64,000 nucleotides of DNA from Lyophyllum atratum (Eukaryota; Basidiomycota; Agaricomycetes; Agaricales; Lyophyllaceae). Positions within the stretch are counted from its first letter, which is position 1, and every line of letters begins with the position of its first letter. A program made the position numbers and the translations under genes. The stretch lies in the NCBI GenBank assembly GCA_014905825.1, contig JACGCN010000006.1, positions 1,178,001 to 1,242,000 of the forward strand, in the 5' to 3' direction. The notes beneath the pieces are model-generated. The model was not told where the DNA came from, did not search any database, and saw nothing but the letters and a program-made list of their open reading frames with translations. Shown piece after piece: positions 1 to 10,191 of this stretch.

Positions 1-2288
1 CCAACCCTAGGCTGGTGACGCGACCATTCAGACCAGCTCCCAAAGAGCTCCAACTACCCTTTTGAACATCGTACATTGCAATACCTCTGAGTCGTCCATT
101 TGTGGAACTGGATAGCGTGTCGCTAAAATCACCACCAACAAATAAGCGGTCGCCGCTGAAGACAAGAGATGTCACAGGCCCATTGAGTCCATTATCTGTA
201 AGGCGGGCTAGTGCACCACTTTTGAACGCCACAAGGTTCGCTGAACCAGAGGCTGAACCCGAAGACAACGTGAAATTTCCTCCGAAAAATATGGTCCCAG
301 ACAGATGATGGACGACGGTGGCAATCGCGGAAGGGTTGACAGATGATAAACCATTGCTACCTCCAGCTCCATTGAAAAGGTCGATGCCAACGGAATCCAT
401 GGGCGTCAAGGTCGAGTTTGGAAGCACTTTGGTTGCATCGATAGATGAATCGGCAGCATTGAGACTTCGAGGCCATTCAAAGAATCCAAAACTGCTGATC
501 CGCGCCTTGACCACTCCCTGACCCAGCTCCGCCCGAATCATCGGAGGAAGAACCATTGACTGACTTCAGAACCATCTGTACTCTATCTGCCACCAATTCA
601 TATTTCCCTCCCAGTCCAGAACCAGTAGGATTGTCGGCAAGTGTCATGGAGATGGTTGTGACAAATTTCGGGGATGATGGGAGGATGGGACCGCTGTAAA
701 TGAGAATAGTTGCGTCGGCTGGATTCTGCTGGGAGATCGTTGACACCCATGGCTGCAGACCTTCCCCAGGGAAAACGGTAATCTTGACCGTTGTACGCGA
801 AGCGCAATCTTGGAAGTTAGTGCAACCCGGCACAAGTAAATTGATCTCGTAGCTTCCGGAAGCTGACACGTAGGGAATCCACGTGAATGTAGGACCGTCA
901 GATGCAGATGTGCCAACGTCCACGCTTGAAACGAGGACGGTCTGGATCGTTCCTGCTATATTCGTATTCGCAACTTTTGCAACCCAATCCCCTGTCCGGG
1001 TTGTATTAGATGGGTTTGGTGCAAAGCAGGATACGCCGTTGTTTGAATCGATGGAAGAGGCGAAAGCACCGGATGAAAGTAGTTGCAAAAGATGTAGACC
1101 TGGTGCTACTCCAACGAACTCGGATAATTTGATCTGGACACCGGTTATAGTAAGGGTATTGTCGAAAAGGAAGTCTTGGTATAGCAACGACGAGTCGGTC
1201 GACAGAGGGCAAGGATCAGAGCAAGTTTGCATGTGGCCTGTGACCGGGTCACGATAATGAAGAGTTTGCACTTTGTTGTCTGGAATAGTAGCAACACTGC
1301 GCGTAGGTCAATGAGTGGAATTGTTCAAGATACAGAGCAGAAGTCGTCACCTGAAGCCAGTAGTTCCGTGATTGGCTTGGAAGTATTTCCCAGACGTAGG
1401 CCACTGGCAGACATGAACGTGAACGTACGGATCGTGACGACAGCCGTGCTCGACTCTGCAGCCAACCAGGAATTACCAGGGCCATCCCCACCTGACTGGG
1501 CAAAGAATGCTCTTGATGTTATTAAACTGCGTATTGGATGACGAAGGCGACCCGTCGACCTCAGCGTCTTGGAGAGGAATTGGGACCAGCGAGGTAGAGA
1601 AAGGCGTGGCGCCTGCTGAGAAGGGGACATTGGGGTTGTTGGTGCCATTCACCGCCGACGAGCCATCGCCCTGAAACGCGGTGATGAAGGATCCAGCGAA
1701 AAAAATGGCCGAGTCAGAAGCGTTGGTTGTGATGGAAAAAACCTTGGACTGTGCGCCTGAAAGCCCAACGAAGGGAGGACGGGACCAAATGGTTGCTTTG
1801 GGATCCCACACTGCGACATTGGAACCGGGCGACGTAAAACTTCCTCCCACCCAAACCTTGTTCTCCTTCGCGTCGCAAAAGATAGCATCGACCTCGCCAT
1901 TGGGGCCGTCAGAGCCCACCGCAGCAAACGCGCCAGATGAGGGCGTGTAGGTCGCGATATTGTTAGCAGACGTGCCAGCGATGGACGAGAATGAGCCAGC
2001 GACGAAAAAGATGTCATTTAAGGTACATCCAGTCGCGATACGACCACCAGCGTTGGTTGACGCGAGGCGAGTGAGTGCGCCATCGAGGTCGCGTGAGAAG
2101 AGGGTAGCGGTGGTGGGGTCGAAAGCTATGGAGGAAGAAGCGTTTCGGAAGAAATCAACACCCGCAAACGCGCCAGCCAGTCCAACGGTGCCCATGCGGT
2201 CAAAATCGACCTGAGGGAGGGCAGCGAAGACAGCATTTGCGAACAGAGAAGAGGCGAGGAGAAGGCGAGAGGGGGAGGTTGTCGGCAT
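1..2288 (-). CDS. RAX2: Rax2-like cortical polarity marker (5' part, runs off left edge)
   Basis: A large secreted or membrane-anchored protein of the Rax2 family, which marks growth and bud sites at the cell cortex. The ATG at 2288 begins a signal peptide (hydrophobic stretch ending in FANAVFAALP). It is followed by repeated kelch-like units with 'FVAGSFSSIAG', 'VWVGGSFT' and 'IFFAGSF' motifs typical of the Rax2 beta-propeller, and later by DPCPLSTDSSLLYQDF and VQTVLVS-type segments. The homologous frame jumps three times at short homopolymers (near 1503, 1385 and 503). An intron lies at about 1283-1350 (GTGACG...CGCAG). The C-terminal half, including the expected membrane anchor, lies beyond base 1. 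The family call is strong. The frame jumps are more likely sequence errors than real lesions. Confidence 0.85.
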
Positions 2289-2507
2289 TACAGAAGAGGA
2301 GTTGGCATACAGAGAGTACGCTGGGTATTAAGGTGGTATCAACCTCTGAAAGAGGTTAGGGGTTTGGACGGCGAGCAGGGCGGGGAGAAGGAGATGTAAG
2401 ACGACGACAAGCACGAAGACAACACGACTGATCAACGAGTGATCGTTGCAATTTCAACTTTCACACGGCTCATTCCGGGTACTCTAAGTACAAACGAGCT
2501 CGAACGG

Positions 2508-3093
2508 TCATTCCTTGTCCCCCTTCACGACAATATTACTCGTTCCAACCTCTCCTCCCACAGGCGTCAAGAATGGTGAACTTTGATCCAACAGCCTGCG
2601 AAGGACATCGTCAACCCGGAATGTGCGCAAAACTAACTTACGACATACTGAGGATACCGGTAACGGTGAACAGGAGGTCTCTTGGCATTAGTGACCAAAA
2701 GAGTCGTTTCAGAGCTCTCCACGGACAACGCCGTGTGTTTTGCAGCCATGTCAAGCCATTGCTCGCGTGATGGACTGTAGAGCGCAATCCAGCGTGTCAG
2801 GTAAACATCTTCGGTCGGTTCAGGGGCGTATTTATAGGCTGCTACGGCAAACAAAGAGGCCAGGACTGTGTTGCGCCAGAACGGACCGCTGAATCCTAGA
2901 AGGATAGTTGGAGGGACACCTCGGCAGACATGGACAAAGACTCACCCTCTTTCGGATACTGGTGCTCCTCGTAATGCTCTTCGTGGTGTGCGTGAGTAGA
3001 CGAGGATGCTTTGCGACGGGATACGATGGTAGTTGCGGATCGTTGGCGAGCCAGCAGCAACGCCCTTGGAAGGGACATGGAGAGGTTGATCAT
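2508..3093 (-). CDS. NADH:ubiquinone oxidoreductase 17.8 kDa accessory subunit, mitochondrial
   Basis: Fungal-specific accessory subunit of respiratory complex I in the inner mitochondrial membrane. Three exons (3093-2946, 2895-2649, 2595-2508) with introns of 50 and 53 bp join in frame to give exactly 160 residues, which fits the 17.8 kDa size of the family. The N-terminus is a basic mitochondrial presequence followed by a His/Glu-rich stretch and YPKEG. The exon 1/2 junction reconstructs GFSGPFWRN ahead of a single hydrophobic helix (TVLASLFAVAAYKYAPE). The motif DVYLTRWIALYSP and the ending TPVGGEVGTSNIVVKGDKE are as in homologues. A second ATG at 3078 is an equally good start. It is divergent from the small gene at 3316. 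Confidence 0.85.
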
Positions 3094-3315
3094 GAAACTT
3101 GGAAAGAGATATTGCCTCGACTATGTAGAGATCGTCCGAATTCAACATGGGTAAACAACGCCTCGGCGGCCCTCTATCGGTTTCGAGTTTCTTCAACCTC
3201 AACTTGTATCTCCTTCCCCTCGAAACCAACCTACCTCCAAGATCGTGTCCATTCTCCATCTGACCCTCTGTATTTCTCACTTCCCCTCACTTTCAGGTCT
3301 ACTCAGACCTGTACA
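3094..3315. promoter_or_regulatory. Divergent intergenic promoter region
   Basis: 222 bp separate the start codons of the complex I subunit (minus strand) and the small unknown gene (plus strand). The last ~100 bases before 3316 are pyrimidine-rich on the plus strand, like many fungal 5' leaders. Assignment is by position only; I do not recognise a defined operator. Confidence 0.4.
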
Positions 3316-3670
3316 ATGACCCCACCTCAGGAATACTCTCGTTTCTACCTGGCTGACCAAATGCAGAGAAACAAAAGCGAATCAGAGCTCAGCGTTTCCC
3401 GCTCTATCCTCCGTACCCTCTCTGAGGTATTCGCAACACTGCTCATTGTGGGTCCGACCGCCCCTTGGCAGCTACTGGGACATAACATGACTCTGTAAAC
3501 CTTCTCACCTCTATCACCTCGTGACGCCATCGTATCGTTCCTCGACGTCACTCGACAGGTTGGATAGAGAAGTTGAGTCTGGAGTCGCTCGCTTTCGAAT
3601 CATATCAAGGGGGCTCATGATGCGGTCTGTGCATACAAAATTACGCTCGAGCAAAGTGAATGAAGCGTAG
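3316..3670 (+). CDS. Small conserved-looking protein, 81 aa, function unknown
   Basis: Not recognised. The ev dence is structural: exons 3316-3426, 3472-3494 and 3559-3670 are bounded by good GT/AG sites (introns of 45 and 64 bp) and join in frame to an 81-residue protein ending at TAG 3668-3670. The predicted protein is helical and charged, with no signal peptide or membrane segment. It starts MTPPQEYSRFYLADQMQ, contains SVSRSILRTLSELLGHN across the first junction, and ends in a basic region (RGLMMRSVHTKLRSS). The small middle exon of 23 nt makes the gene easy to miss. Two in-frame joins support a real gene, but without a family match this stays moderate. Confidence 0.45.
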
Positions 3671-3878
3671 CAGATTTAGAAGTTGATCTTAACCAGTACC
3701 TAAATGAGACCGCCTGCCAATGTATATTCATAAAGCCTACTATGTAAGAATCTTGCCTTGGCTGTTATCTCAAGGGTGTGAACTCCTCGTGATCGAGGCA
3801 CATGTGCTCTTTATAAGTATCCGAGTTGATCACAACGCGATCCAGTACTATCCCCACAACCATCTATTGACGCTGAAT

Positions 3879-4359
3879 ATGGGTATGGAGTCCGATTCGT
3901 AGTTCCAACTTTGATTGACACAACATTCCATAGCTTCCAAAGTTGAGCAACCGATCAGAAAGGCTTCTGTGGACGAGGGGACCCGCCAGCAGTTGGAGAG
4001 GCGCCTTCAAGAAAGAGCTTGTCGAGCGTAACGTCCTCAAGGGCATGTCATCTAACCCATGCCACTCACTTTATCATAACGTCTGCTCATCTATAGACGA
4101 CAAGGGCGTCGCACCCCGATTGATAGCTGCAAGAGAGAAACTTGAACGTTCGCAACTTGAGGTCTAAAAGCTGCACTAGCTCCTATTCATTGCTGAATCA
4201 TGCAACAGAACAAGCTCGATCACGCATTGCAGCAACGCCCCAAGGCAGAGGAACTGGTCAAAGGTGGCATTTTGACAGGTATCCTCGAGACCGCCGTCAT
4301 CGATGTCTACGACCTAATGTTAATCATGTTTCTAGCAGAGGAAGCACCTCCGTCATGAG
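3879..4359 (+). pseudogene. RPEL-repeat protein gene with broken reading frame
   Basis: RPEL motifs bind G-actin in animals; fungal versions are short proteins with two repeats. The second repeat is intact (LDHALQQRPKAEELVKGGIL, from about 4203) and ends with EEAPPS before TGA 4357-4359. The first repeat is visible only in pieces: TRQQLERRLQER in one frame and KKELVERNVLK in another, with the RP core missing between them near 4010. Introns 4043-4096 (GC donor GCATGT), about 4164-4209, and about 4280-4338 splice the rest in frame. The likely start MGMESDS at 3879-3899 also does not join the next exon in frame. I infer a damaged gene. An alternative is a local assembly fault. Confidence 0.6.
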
Positions 4360-4524
4360 GCATATTATTGAGTGGGCCTTGAATATATCCAGAATAAATA
4401 TAGCAGTGTGTACGCTTGAACGATGGGACGATTGTTAGTGAAATGACAATGTGGTGAAATTGGCACACATACAATCACACGGATAGAGGTATGTAGAGTG
4501 ATGAGTGGCGGCGAGTAGTCTTTT

Positions 4525-5190
4525 TTAGTTGCTTCGATTGCGTCTCTCCCGAATTCTCTCCCGCATTTCGACTGCTGCGCGCTTCGTCCCTGCACTACCT
4601 GCCCAGCCACGCTGACCTAACCAACCGACTAACCTGGGGGTGAACGCGGCCGTCAAGCCGACGCGGACTGGGAGGAATAGCGTCTTGTGTATTGTGTATG
4701 CCAACACCAGCATGGCATATAGCCCTTCCTGTCCGCCCTGACCCGGTCGTGCACTGCTGCTCTCTATTTCATCCAAACCCGGTTCGGTAGGATGTGAGTG
4801 GAGGAAACTTGCGACAGTTTCCTTCACGCTTGCCGCGACTTGCGACACGTATTCGGCGCCGAGGAGATTAACACCCGCGAATGCAACGCCAAAGTCGAGA
4901 GCGGACAGCACGATGTATACGCCCAGGGCGTACCAGCCATATGCTTTGATGAGGTGCTTGAGGCGCTGAGAGAGGGATGCATTGGGCGGCAGGGGTGTCG
5001 GCGAATTGGGCGAGTTGGGCGGGGACGTCAGACGCGCGGGGAAGTGGTGGAAGAGGCGGGAGTTGTTCTGACGAGGGAGTGGAATGGAGATTGGGGGTCT
5101 GAGGCGAGATACGGGCAACAGTGGCGCAGAAGACAGGCGTGGCGCGAAAGCCCTGAGGACTGGAAATCGAGGAAGGAAACTGCGAACCAT
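4525..5190 (-). CDS. DUF1279 (FAM210-like) mitochondrial membrane protein
   Basis: Single-exon gene of 221 residues starting at ATG 5188-5190. The N-terminus is Arg/Pro/Ser-rich without acidic residues, as in a mitochondrial targeting sequence. The DUF1279 core follows at about residues 75-120: LSQRLKHLIKAYGWYALG, then a hydrophobic helix (VYIVLSALDFGVAFAGV) and NLLGAEYV. Near the C-terminus there is a second hydrophobic stretch with HKTLFLPVRVGLTAAFTP, then a basic tail rich in Arg. Family members (FAM210A/B in animals) sit in mitochondrial membranes; the exact biochemical role is not settled. It is convergent with the RPEL gene and divergent from SPE2 (238 bp). Confidence 0.8.
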   Translation of the reverse strand: MVRSFLPRFPVLRAFAPRLSSAPLLPVSRLRPPISIPLPRQNNSRLFHHFPARLTSPPNSPNSPTPLPPNASLSQRLKHLIKAYGWYALGVYIVLSALDFGVAFAGVNLLGAEYVSQVAASVKETVASFLHSHPTEPGLDEIESSSARPGQGGQEGLYAMLVLAYTIHKTLFLPVRVGLTAAFTPRLVGWLGQRGWAGSAGTKRAAVEMRERIRERRNRSN

Positions 5191-5428
5191 GGCGAGACCA
5201 GCAAAAGGCGAGTAACTGCACAGCCACCACCGACAATGCCGCTCGGCACGGCAAGGCCCGCTTCTTCAAATTTTGAGATCGATCGACTTTCTGAAACTCT
5301 CTGGAACAGTCGAAAATCTCAGAGCCGTCTACTGTCATCTCCCCCCGTTACATGCATCCTGAAACTGCCTGCCGAGGCCGATATCTTTCCTCTGTTCCTG
5401 CACGGTAGCATCGCTACCCCTAACACAC

Positions 5429-6801
5429 ATGGCACAAGACATCCCCGATGATCCCCAGGGTCCTTTTGAAGGTCCAGAAAAGCTTCTGGAGATCTGGTTC
5501 AAACCTTCTGCAAACGACGTTCCAGATGCAGCAGAGCCAGATTCCAATGGAAAAACCGGCCTCCGCAAGGTCGATCGTAAAGTTTGGGAAGAAATGCTAG
5601 ACATTGTCAAGTGTCAAGTACTTAGCGTCATTCAAGGCGCTGAAATGGACGCCTATCTATTAAGGTGAGCTATCACTACGACCCTTTATTCCTGTACCTT
5701 AGCTAACGCATACCCAGCGAATCCTCTTTCTTCGTTTCCCCCCACCGTCTCATCCTCAAAACCTGCGGAACCACCCTCAACCTCCTTGGTTTGCCGCGTA
5801 TCCTCGAAATAGCTGCTACACAAGCAGGCATGCCTTCCGTACACCGCTGTTTTTACTCCCGCAAATCCTTCATGTTTCCTGAACGCCAGCGTGGTCCTCA
5901 CAGAGATTGGAAGCAAGAAGTCGAATTCCTCGAGAATATATTTACAAACGGCGCGGCCTATACTGTTGGCAAAGTCAATGGAGACCATTGGCTGTTATAT
6001 TTAACCAACCCAGGTGACGGAGCTGGCTCTGACACGACCCCAAGTTCTCCAATTGATCCCGCGGGCAGTGATTTGCTGCCAGACTACACCATAGAAATTC
6101 TCATGAGCGAACTTGCAACCACTGCACGCGCCCCATTCTTCTCCTCCCTCTCGCCTTCCGATGACCCCCACGCGCACGCCATGACGTTATCACAAACTCT
6201 CGGCATATCCGATATATTTCCTCCCCATCTCACCACTCTGGACGCGTATTCATTTTCTCCCTGCGGCTATTCTGCCAACGCACTTGTTAAGCGGGGTGGT
6301 GACCCAACCGGCCCTATCTACGTTGATGAATTCCCAAGTCAAAATCGGCCTGAGGATGAATCTCCCGCTGGCTCTGATGGCTTCACCGAGGGCTATTATA
6401 CGATCCACGTAACCCCCGAAGAAGGCTGGTCATATGCCAGCTTCGAATGCAATGTCCCGTCACACACCTCGGAAAAAACCCGGACCATTCCTGATCTCAA
6501 GACGCTCATTCAGCGTGTTGTGACCATATTCAAACCGGGCCGTCTAAGCCTCACCTTGTTCATCTCCAGCAACGGCACTGACGCGGACCGAGGGGATAGT
6601 GCTGAAGCAGCGCAAAGAGCGTTCAAACTGGCGCTGACCGATCCTGGCGTTGCTCGCGATCATTCGTGCCCAAAGTCGAACGGCAGTCTCGTGCAGCACG
6701 CAAGTGGCAGTGGGGAGCGAGTCTATAAAAGGACCGACAAGATAAACTATGAGTTCGGGGGTTATGACCTTGCGTTCGCAAGCTTCGAGCTTCAGGCATG
6801 A
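5429..6801 (+). CDS. SPE2: S-adenosylmethionine decarboxylase proenzyme
   Basis: Makes decarboxylated SAM, the aminopropyl donor for spermidine and spermine. Two exons (5429-5664 and 5718-6801, intron 53 bp) join in frame to 439 residues. The intron splits the codon just before the self-cleavage site: exon 1 ends YLL and exon 2 continues SESSFFVSPHRLILKTCGTT. The Ser after Glu is the residue converted to the pyruvoyl cofactor, and the downstream CGTT holds the catalytic Cys. Further family motifs are YSFSPCGYSANAL and EGYYTIHVTPEEGWSYASFE. Length is normal for fungi. The C-terminal ~60 residues are divergent. No frame defects are seen. Confidence 0.95.
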
Positions 6802-7199
6802 ACAACAAAATGTGTACATCTACTTTGGTCACCATCTCGGCTCATATGTTGGCTGACTGCTTTTTCCATTTGTAAAGATCGCTATTATTTTTCCATTGAT
6901 CTCATGCACCTGCTGTGTATTGTAAACACGAAACACCATATTCTCTATTCGCCCCGCACGTCACCCAGCAAAGTGTTTGCATTTACTTATTTATATTCTA
7001 CATTCTTCTGCGCCCGGCAATGTCGCGCCTTCCTTTTCATCTGCCAGATCTATTTCAGTCAAACGGATACACACTGCTGATCCCGTCTTGTAGTTCAGCT
7101 GGACGACTTCTTGAGTCCGATGTGACAAAATTATCACTCCAAAGCCCAAGAAGCAGGCGCCCTCAAGAGAACTAGATCCAGATTGTCAGGTGCGCGACC
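6802..7199. other. Intergenic, no gene seen
   Basis: AT-richer than the flanking genes, with short unrelated open frames only. The first ~100 bases are probably the SPE2 3' region. I find no conserved protein or RNA here. Confidence 0.4.
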
Positions 7200-7358
7200 T
7201 TAACTAGCCTGCGGAGGGACCTCGTACACCGTGCGGACCATACTTCCATCGAAATCGCCTTTCATCATATCAAAATTCCTAAAACCACCAAGGAAGAAAA
7301 GACGTTCCCTGAGACCTAAACGTACGCACTCCGCTGCTCCAATGATTCCGGCTGTTCT
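7200..7358 (-). pseudogene. Possible C-terminal gene remnant
   Basis: On the minus strand, 53 codons are open from 7358 to a TAA at 7200-7202. The last part looks protein-like (GLRERLFFLGGFRNFD, then DGSMVRTVYEVPPQAS). There is no start codon and no continuing upstream exon that I can find before the MITE at 7595. It may be the tail of a gene that decayed or was disrupted. I do not recognise the family. Confidence 0.25.
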
Positions 7359-7594
7359 TCACTGAATGGGGTTCAATCCATAACTTGGTGAGTCGATTTC
7401 CGATTTACTCCCTCACGCTATCGCACGTCTGATCATGGAGTTAAGTGTCGATGGCTTGAATAGCGTAATCAGGATAGCGAGGGTCCTAAACTTTTCAACT
7501 TTCTGGTTGACCATAACCCTGAATCTTAGCTTCCGAAGTGATGCCAGTAGTCGGATCTCATACGGACACGATCTTAATCACTTCAAGGAGGTAA

Positions 7595-7631
7595 GGGCCC
7601 GTTCGGGTCCCCGGCCTTGAGCGAGACCTAC
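7595..7631 (+). repeat. Left terminal inverted repeat of the MITE
   Basis: Begins GGGCCCGTTCGGGTCCCCGG immediately after TAA 7592-7594. It matches the reverse complement of 8055-8091, with perfect identity over the first 21 bases. Confidence 0.75.
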
Positions 7632-8054
7632 GCTCTGGCTCACGTTTTGATGATCAGTCACATCAACGTCACGCTGACAGATCAAATGATATCAAAGTTT
7701 CAACATGTTCCTCGTCGTCCAAACTAGCGGCGCCGCTCGTTCACGCATCCCGCCGTCATGCGTCGGGGTCAGATGCTGTGGCGAAAAGCTGTCTAAATCT
7801 GCTATAAACATGGAAAAAATGAATCTAATGTGTTCTCTATGATGCCCCAAAGAAGTGCGCCCTCGAAAAGTGCCTGCAGATGATGTTCTCTGAGCTCGCT
7901 GCTGCGAACGATGAGCAGAAGCAATTGAAAATTTGTTCAAGGCAACGAGCATCAAAGTTGCCAAATTCATCGACGTGACAACGAAAAAAAAGTGTACGTA
8001 ATGCCGATAAGTGTCCGAGGCTGGAGACCTAAGCGTAAGCCTTCAATTTGGCAG

Positions 8055-8091
8055 GCAGGTCTCGATCAGAGCCGGGGACCCGAACGGGCCC
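8055..8091 (-). repeat. Right terminal inverted repeat of the MITE
   Basis: Reads GGGCCCGTTCGGGTCCCCGG on the minus strand from 8091, followed on the plus strand by TAA 8092-8094. It is the partner of 7595-7631. Confidence 0.75.
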
Positions 8092-8528
8092 TAATAAGAC
8101 ACCGGAACGCTCGGTGATGCAACACGCCACACGACGCCCATCATCGTTTCTGCTTTGGATGAAGATGCCACAGACGGTCACCCCAGAGCTGCTTCCATGC
8201 ATATGCTCCTGCCGTATGGTCGCCGGATATGATGTTCGAAGCAAGACGAGTTGCTTCTAATCTTCCTTCCTGATCTCCATCTGATTTCAGAACATAACGT
8301 TACCTGCTTTATTGCTCATTATGTCAAGAATGCCTTCAAGCGATCCTATGGCTCCCGGTACCATTCTCACCAGTCTCTCGGACCTGCGCGGCATCACCCG
8401 CCAGCTTGGCTCTATGGTGATGCGTGCATTCAATGGGTGTGATATTAATCCTCGTGGACTACGGCCATCTGGGTCCATCTTAAAAGACTTTGAATCATTC
8501 TTCAGCATTTCTACCTATCATCCGCCGA
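8092..8528 (+). other. Probable 5' part of the PP2C gene, frame-shifted
   Basis: After the MITE's TAA duplication, a frame open from about 8312 to 8572 contains MPSSDPMAPGTIL and ends SISTYHPPNGVPY, resembling a mitochondrial-type or linker N-terminus ahead of the phosphatase core. It is one base out of phase with exon 1 of the phosphatase. The MITE lies immediately upstream, so it may sit in the promoter of this gene. Confidence 0.35.
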
Positions 8529-10037
8529 ATGGAGTCCCATATAATCACCCTTCCAGTAGCCACTTCCTCTGAAAATCTACAGGCCCTCGCTGAGGTGGCC
8601 AATTTTGGCCTCACGGACATGGGATACCCAGGCCAGGGACCATGGGCATACCGCATTCTACAGGAACCATCGCTCACGGAGGATTTAGCTCGAATGTCTG
8701 CAGCTACAACCTACCAATTCGGGGTCGATGTTGCGTCTCTACAACCTTGCCCCTCAGATATATCACGGTCGCAAGATCGGTATGTCGTTGAAGAATGGTA
8801 CCTGCCAGATGGGAAATGGGTTTTCAATGGTGTCTTCGATGGCATGTACATTCATTGGCGACCGTTGAGGATTTTTCATTGAATCTATAGGCTAGGGCAT
8901 CTTAACCACGAGACCGTAGAATCTGTCGTACGAACGTTACCAGGCGATATCAAGCAAGCCCTTCATGCTGCACTCTTGGATGATGCATCCATTCATCCAT
9001 CCCGTGTAACCGATATTTTACGCTCATCTGTCCAGCAAACAGATACCTCTATTACTTCACAGTTCCTCGATCTACTGCCGAGAGATCTCGATTCCCTCAG
9101 TTGCCTCAAGGATTCAGATATCCGACTAATATTCAGTCGGGAAGGGAAACGTAACCCCAACTACGAAATCGCCATTCGGAGCCTAGGTGGCATGACCATG
9201 GCCCTCAGTTTGACCGACTCAAGAGGAAATCTATGGGTTGTCAATCTTGGAGGTATGGATCATAATGCAATGCCTCGATTTTAATCTCATTCGATCAGAT
9301 TGTCGAGCAGGTGTTTTTACATAAGAAACTGCGATTTCTGGATATATACTCATCTTTGCGCTACCATTAGTATTGGGCCATCGACGGCAAGGTGGCTGGT
9401 CAGGCAGCCAAATCACTTCGGTGCATGATCTAAGTAACCCGGATGAGCTAGATCGCGTTACTGGTGAACATCCCGGCGAAGTAGAGGCACTCCAGGGCGG
9501 CCGTGTGGTCGGTTTTCTGGAGCCCACCAGAGGTTAACTTTTATCAGATTTTTTCACATCCTCTGTTGTCTGATTGGTTACTAAACAGCGATCGGAGATA
9601 CTTGGCTCAAACTACCTGCCATATATGCCTCCAGAGTGTATTCAAATCTGGAGCAACCGTGGATATCTTCAAAAAAATTCAAGGAATACGCTCGGCGTAT
9701 CTTGACCCCTCCCTACGTATCAAATATCCCTGACATATATCATTATGTGCCAGATCCGCCATACTTCGTTCTGCTAACCTCGGATGGGCTACTATCGACT
9801 GACCGATACACGGGCATGGAGACTGAAGACTTAATCAGTCATTGGATTAATATTATTGGACAGGCTCTGGACTCCCGTTCCAACATCTTCTCCAACGCTG
9901 CATTGTGCCTCTTGCGAGACATGATCGGGGGCGACAACACTGACATGGCATCTCGGAATCTCACGGTGGAGATGGAAGAACGCTGGATGGACGATACAAC
10001 CATTTTGATCCAAGAGGTCGGATGTGAATGTATTTAA
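8529..10037 (+). CDS. PP2C-family (PPM) protein phosphatase, six exons, DGH changed to DGM
   Basis: Metal-dependent Ser/Thr phosphatase fold. Exons 8529-8845, 8891-9252, 9299-9310, 9371-9532 and 9589-10037 join in frame (433 residues from ATG 8529). Motifs in order: VVEEWYLPDGKWVFNGVFDGM (PP2C motif 1), RSLGGMTMALSLTD, VNLGDCRAVLG (the DCRA part comes from the 12-nt exon), GFLEPTRAIGDTWLK, LTSDGL, and NLTVEMEERWMDDTTI. The metal-binding Asp residues are all present, but the His after the first Asp-Gly is Met. The true N-terminus is probably further upstream: the frame open from about 8318 encodes STYHPPNGVPY, which would continue into TLPVATSSENL if one base were restored near 8545. The substrate is unknown. 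Confidence 0.75.
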
Positions 10038-10191
10038 AATATAACACGTTTTGTCTATTGTACCTCGCCTTCTCCGTGAGCGGAATGAGACTCTCCTTGC
10101 CGATCCCGGAGATTACATGTTGGACAAAGGCGGGTATATATCTCGGCCATCGGCCAGGTGATAGAGGCCTGAGGGCGCATAGTCAGTGTGG

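Larger units (their letters stand above)
7595..8091. mobile_element. Tourist/PIF-Harbinger-like MITE, 497 bp
   Basis: Non-autonomous DNA transposon. The two ends are inverted copies: 21 identical bases starting GGGCCCGTTCGGGTCCCC, then imperfect similarity for about 15 more, including a shared GAGACCT. Each end is flanked directly by TAA (7592-7594 and 8092-8094), a 3 bp target duplication as made by PIF/Harbinger elements, whose terminal repeats often begin GGGCC. The interior has no coding frame of note and carries a second short inverted motif (AGGTCT/AGACCT with GTAAGC) near the right end. It sits between SPE2 and the PP2C gene. Confidence 0.75.

Noticed and set aside
102..2214. Plus-strand open frames opposite RAX2
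   Set aside because: They are antisense shadows; the minus-strand frames carry the Rax2 motifs.
2908..3498. 196-codon plus-strand frame over the complex I gene
   Set aside because: Its first two thirds lie antisense to the complex I exon and in its promoter. Only the part from ATG 3316 joins further exons, and that is annotated separately.
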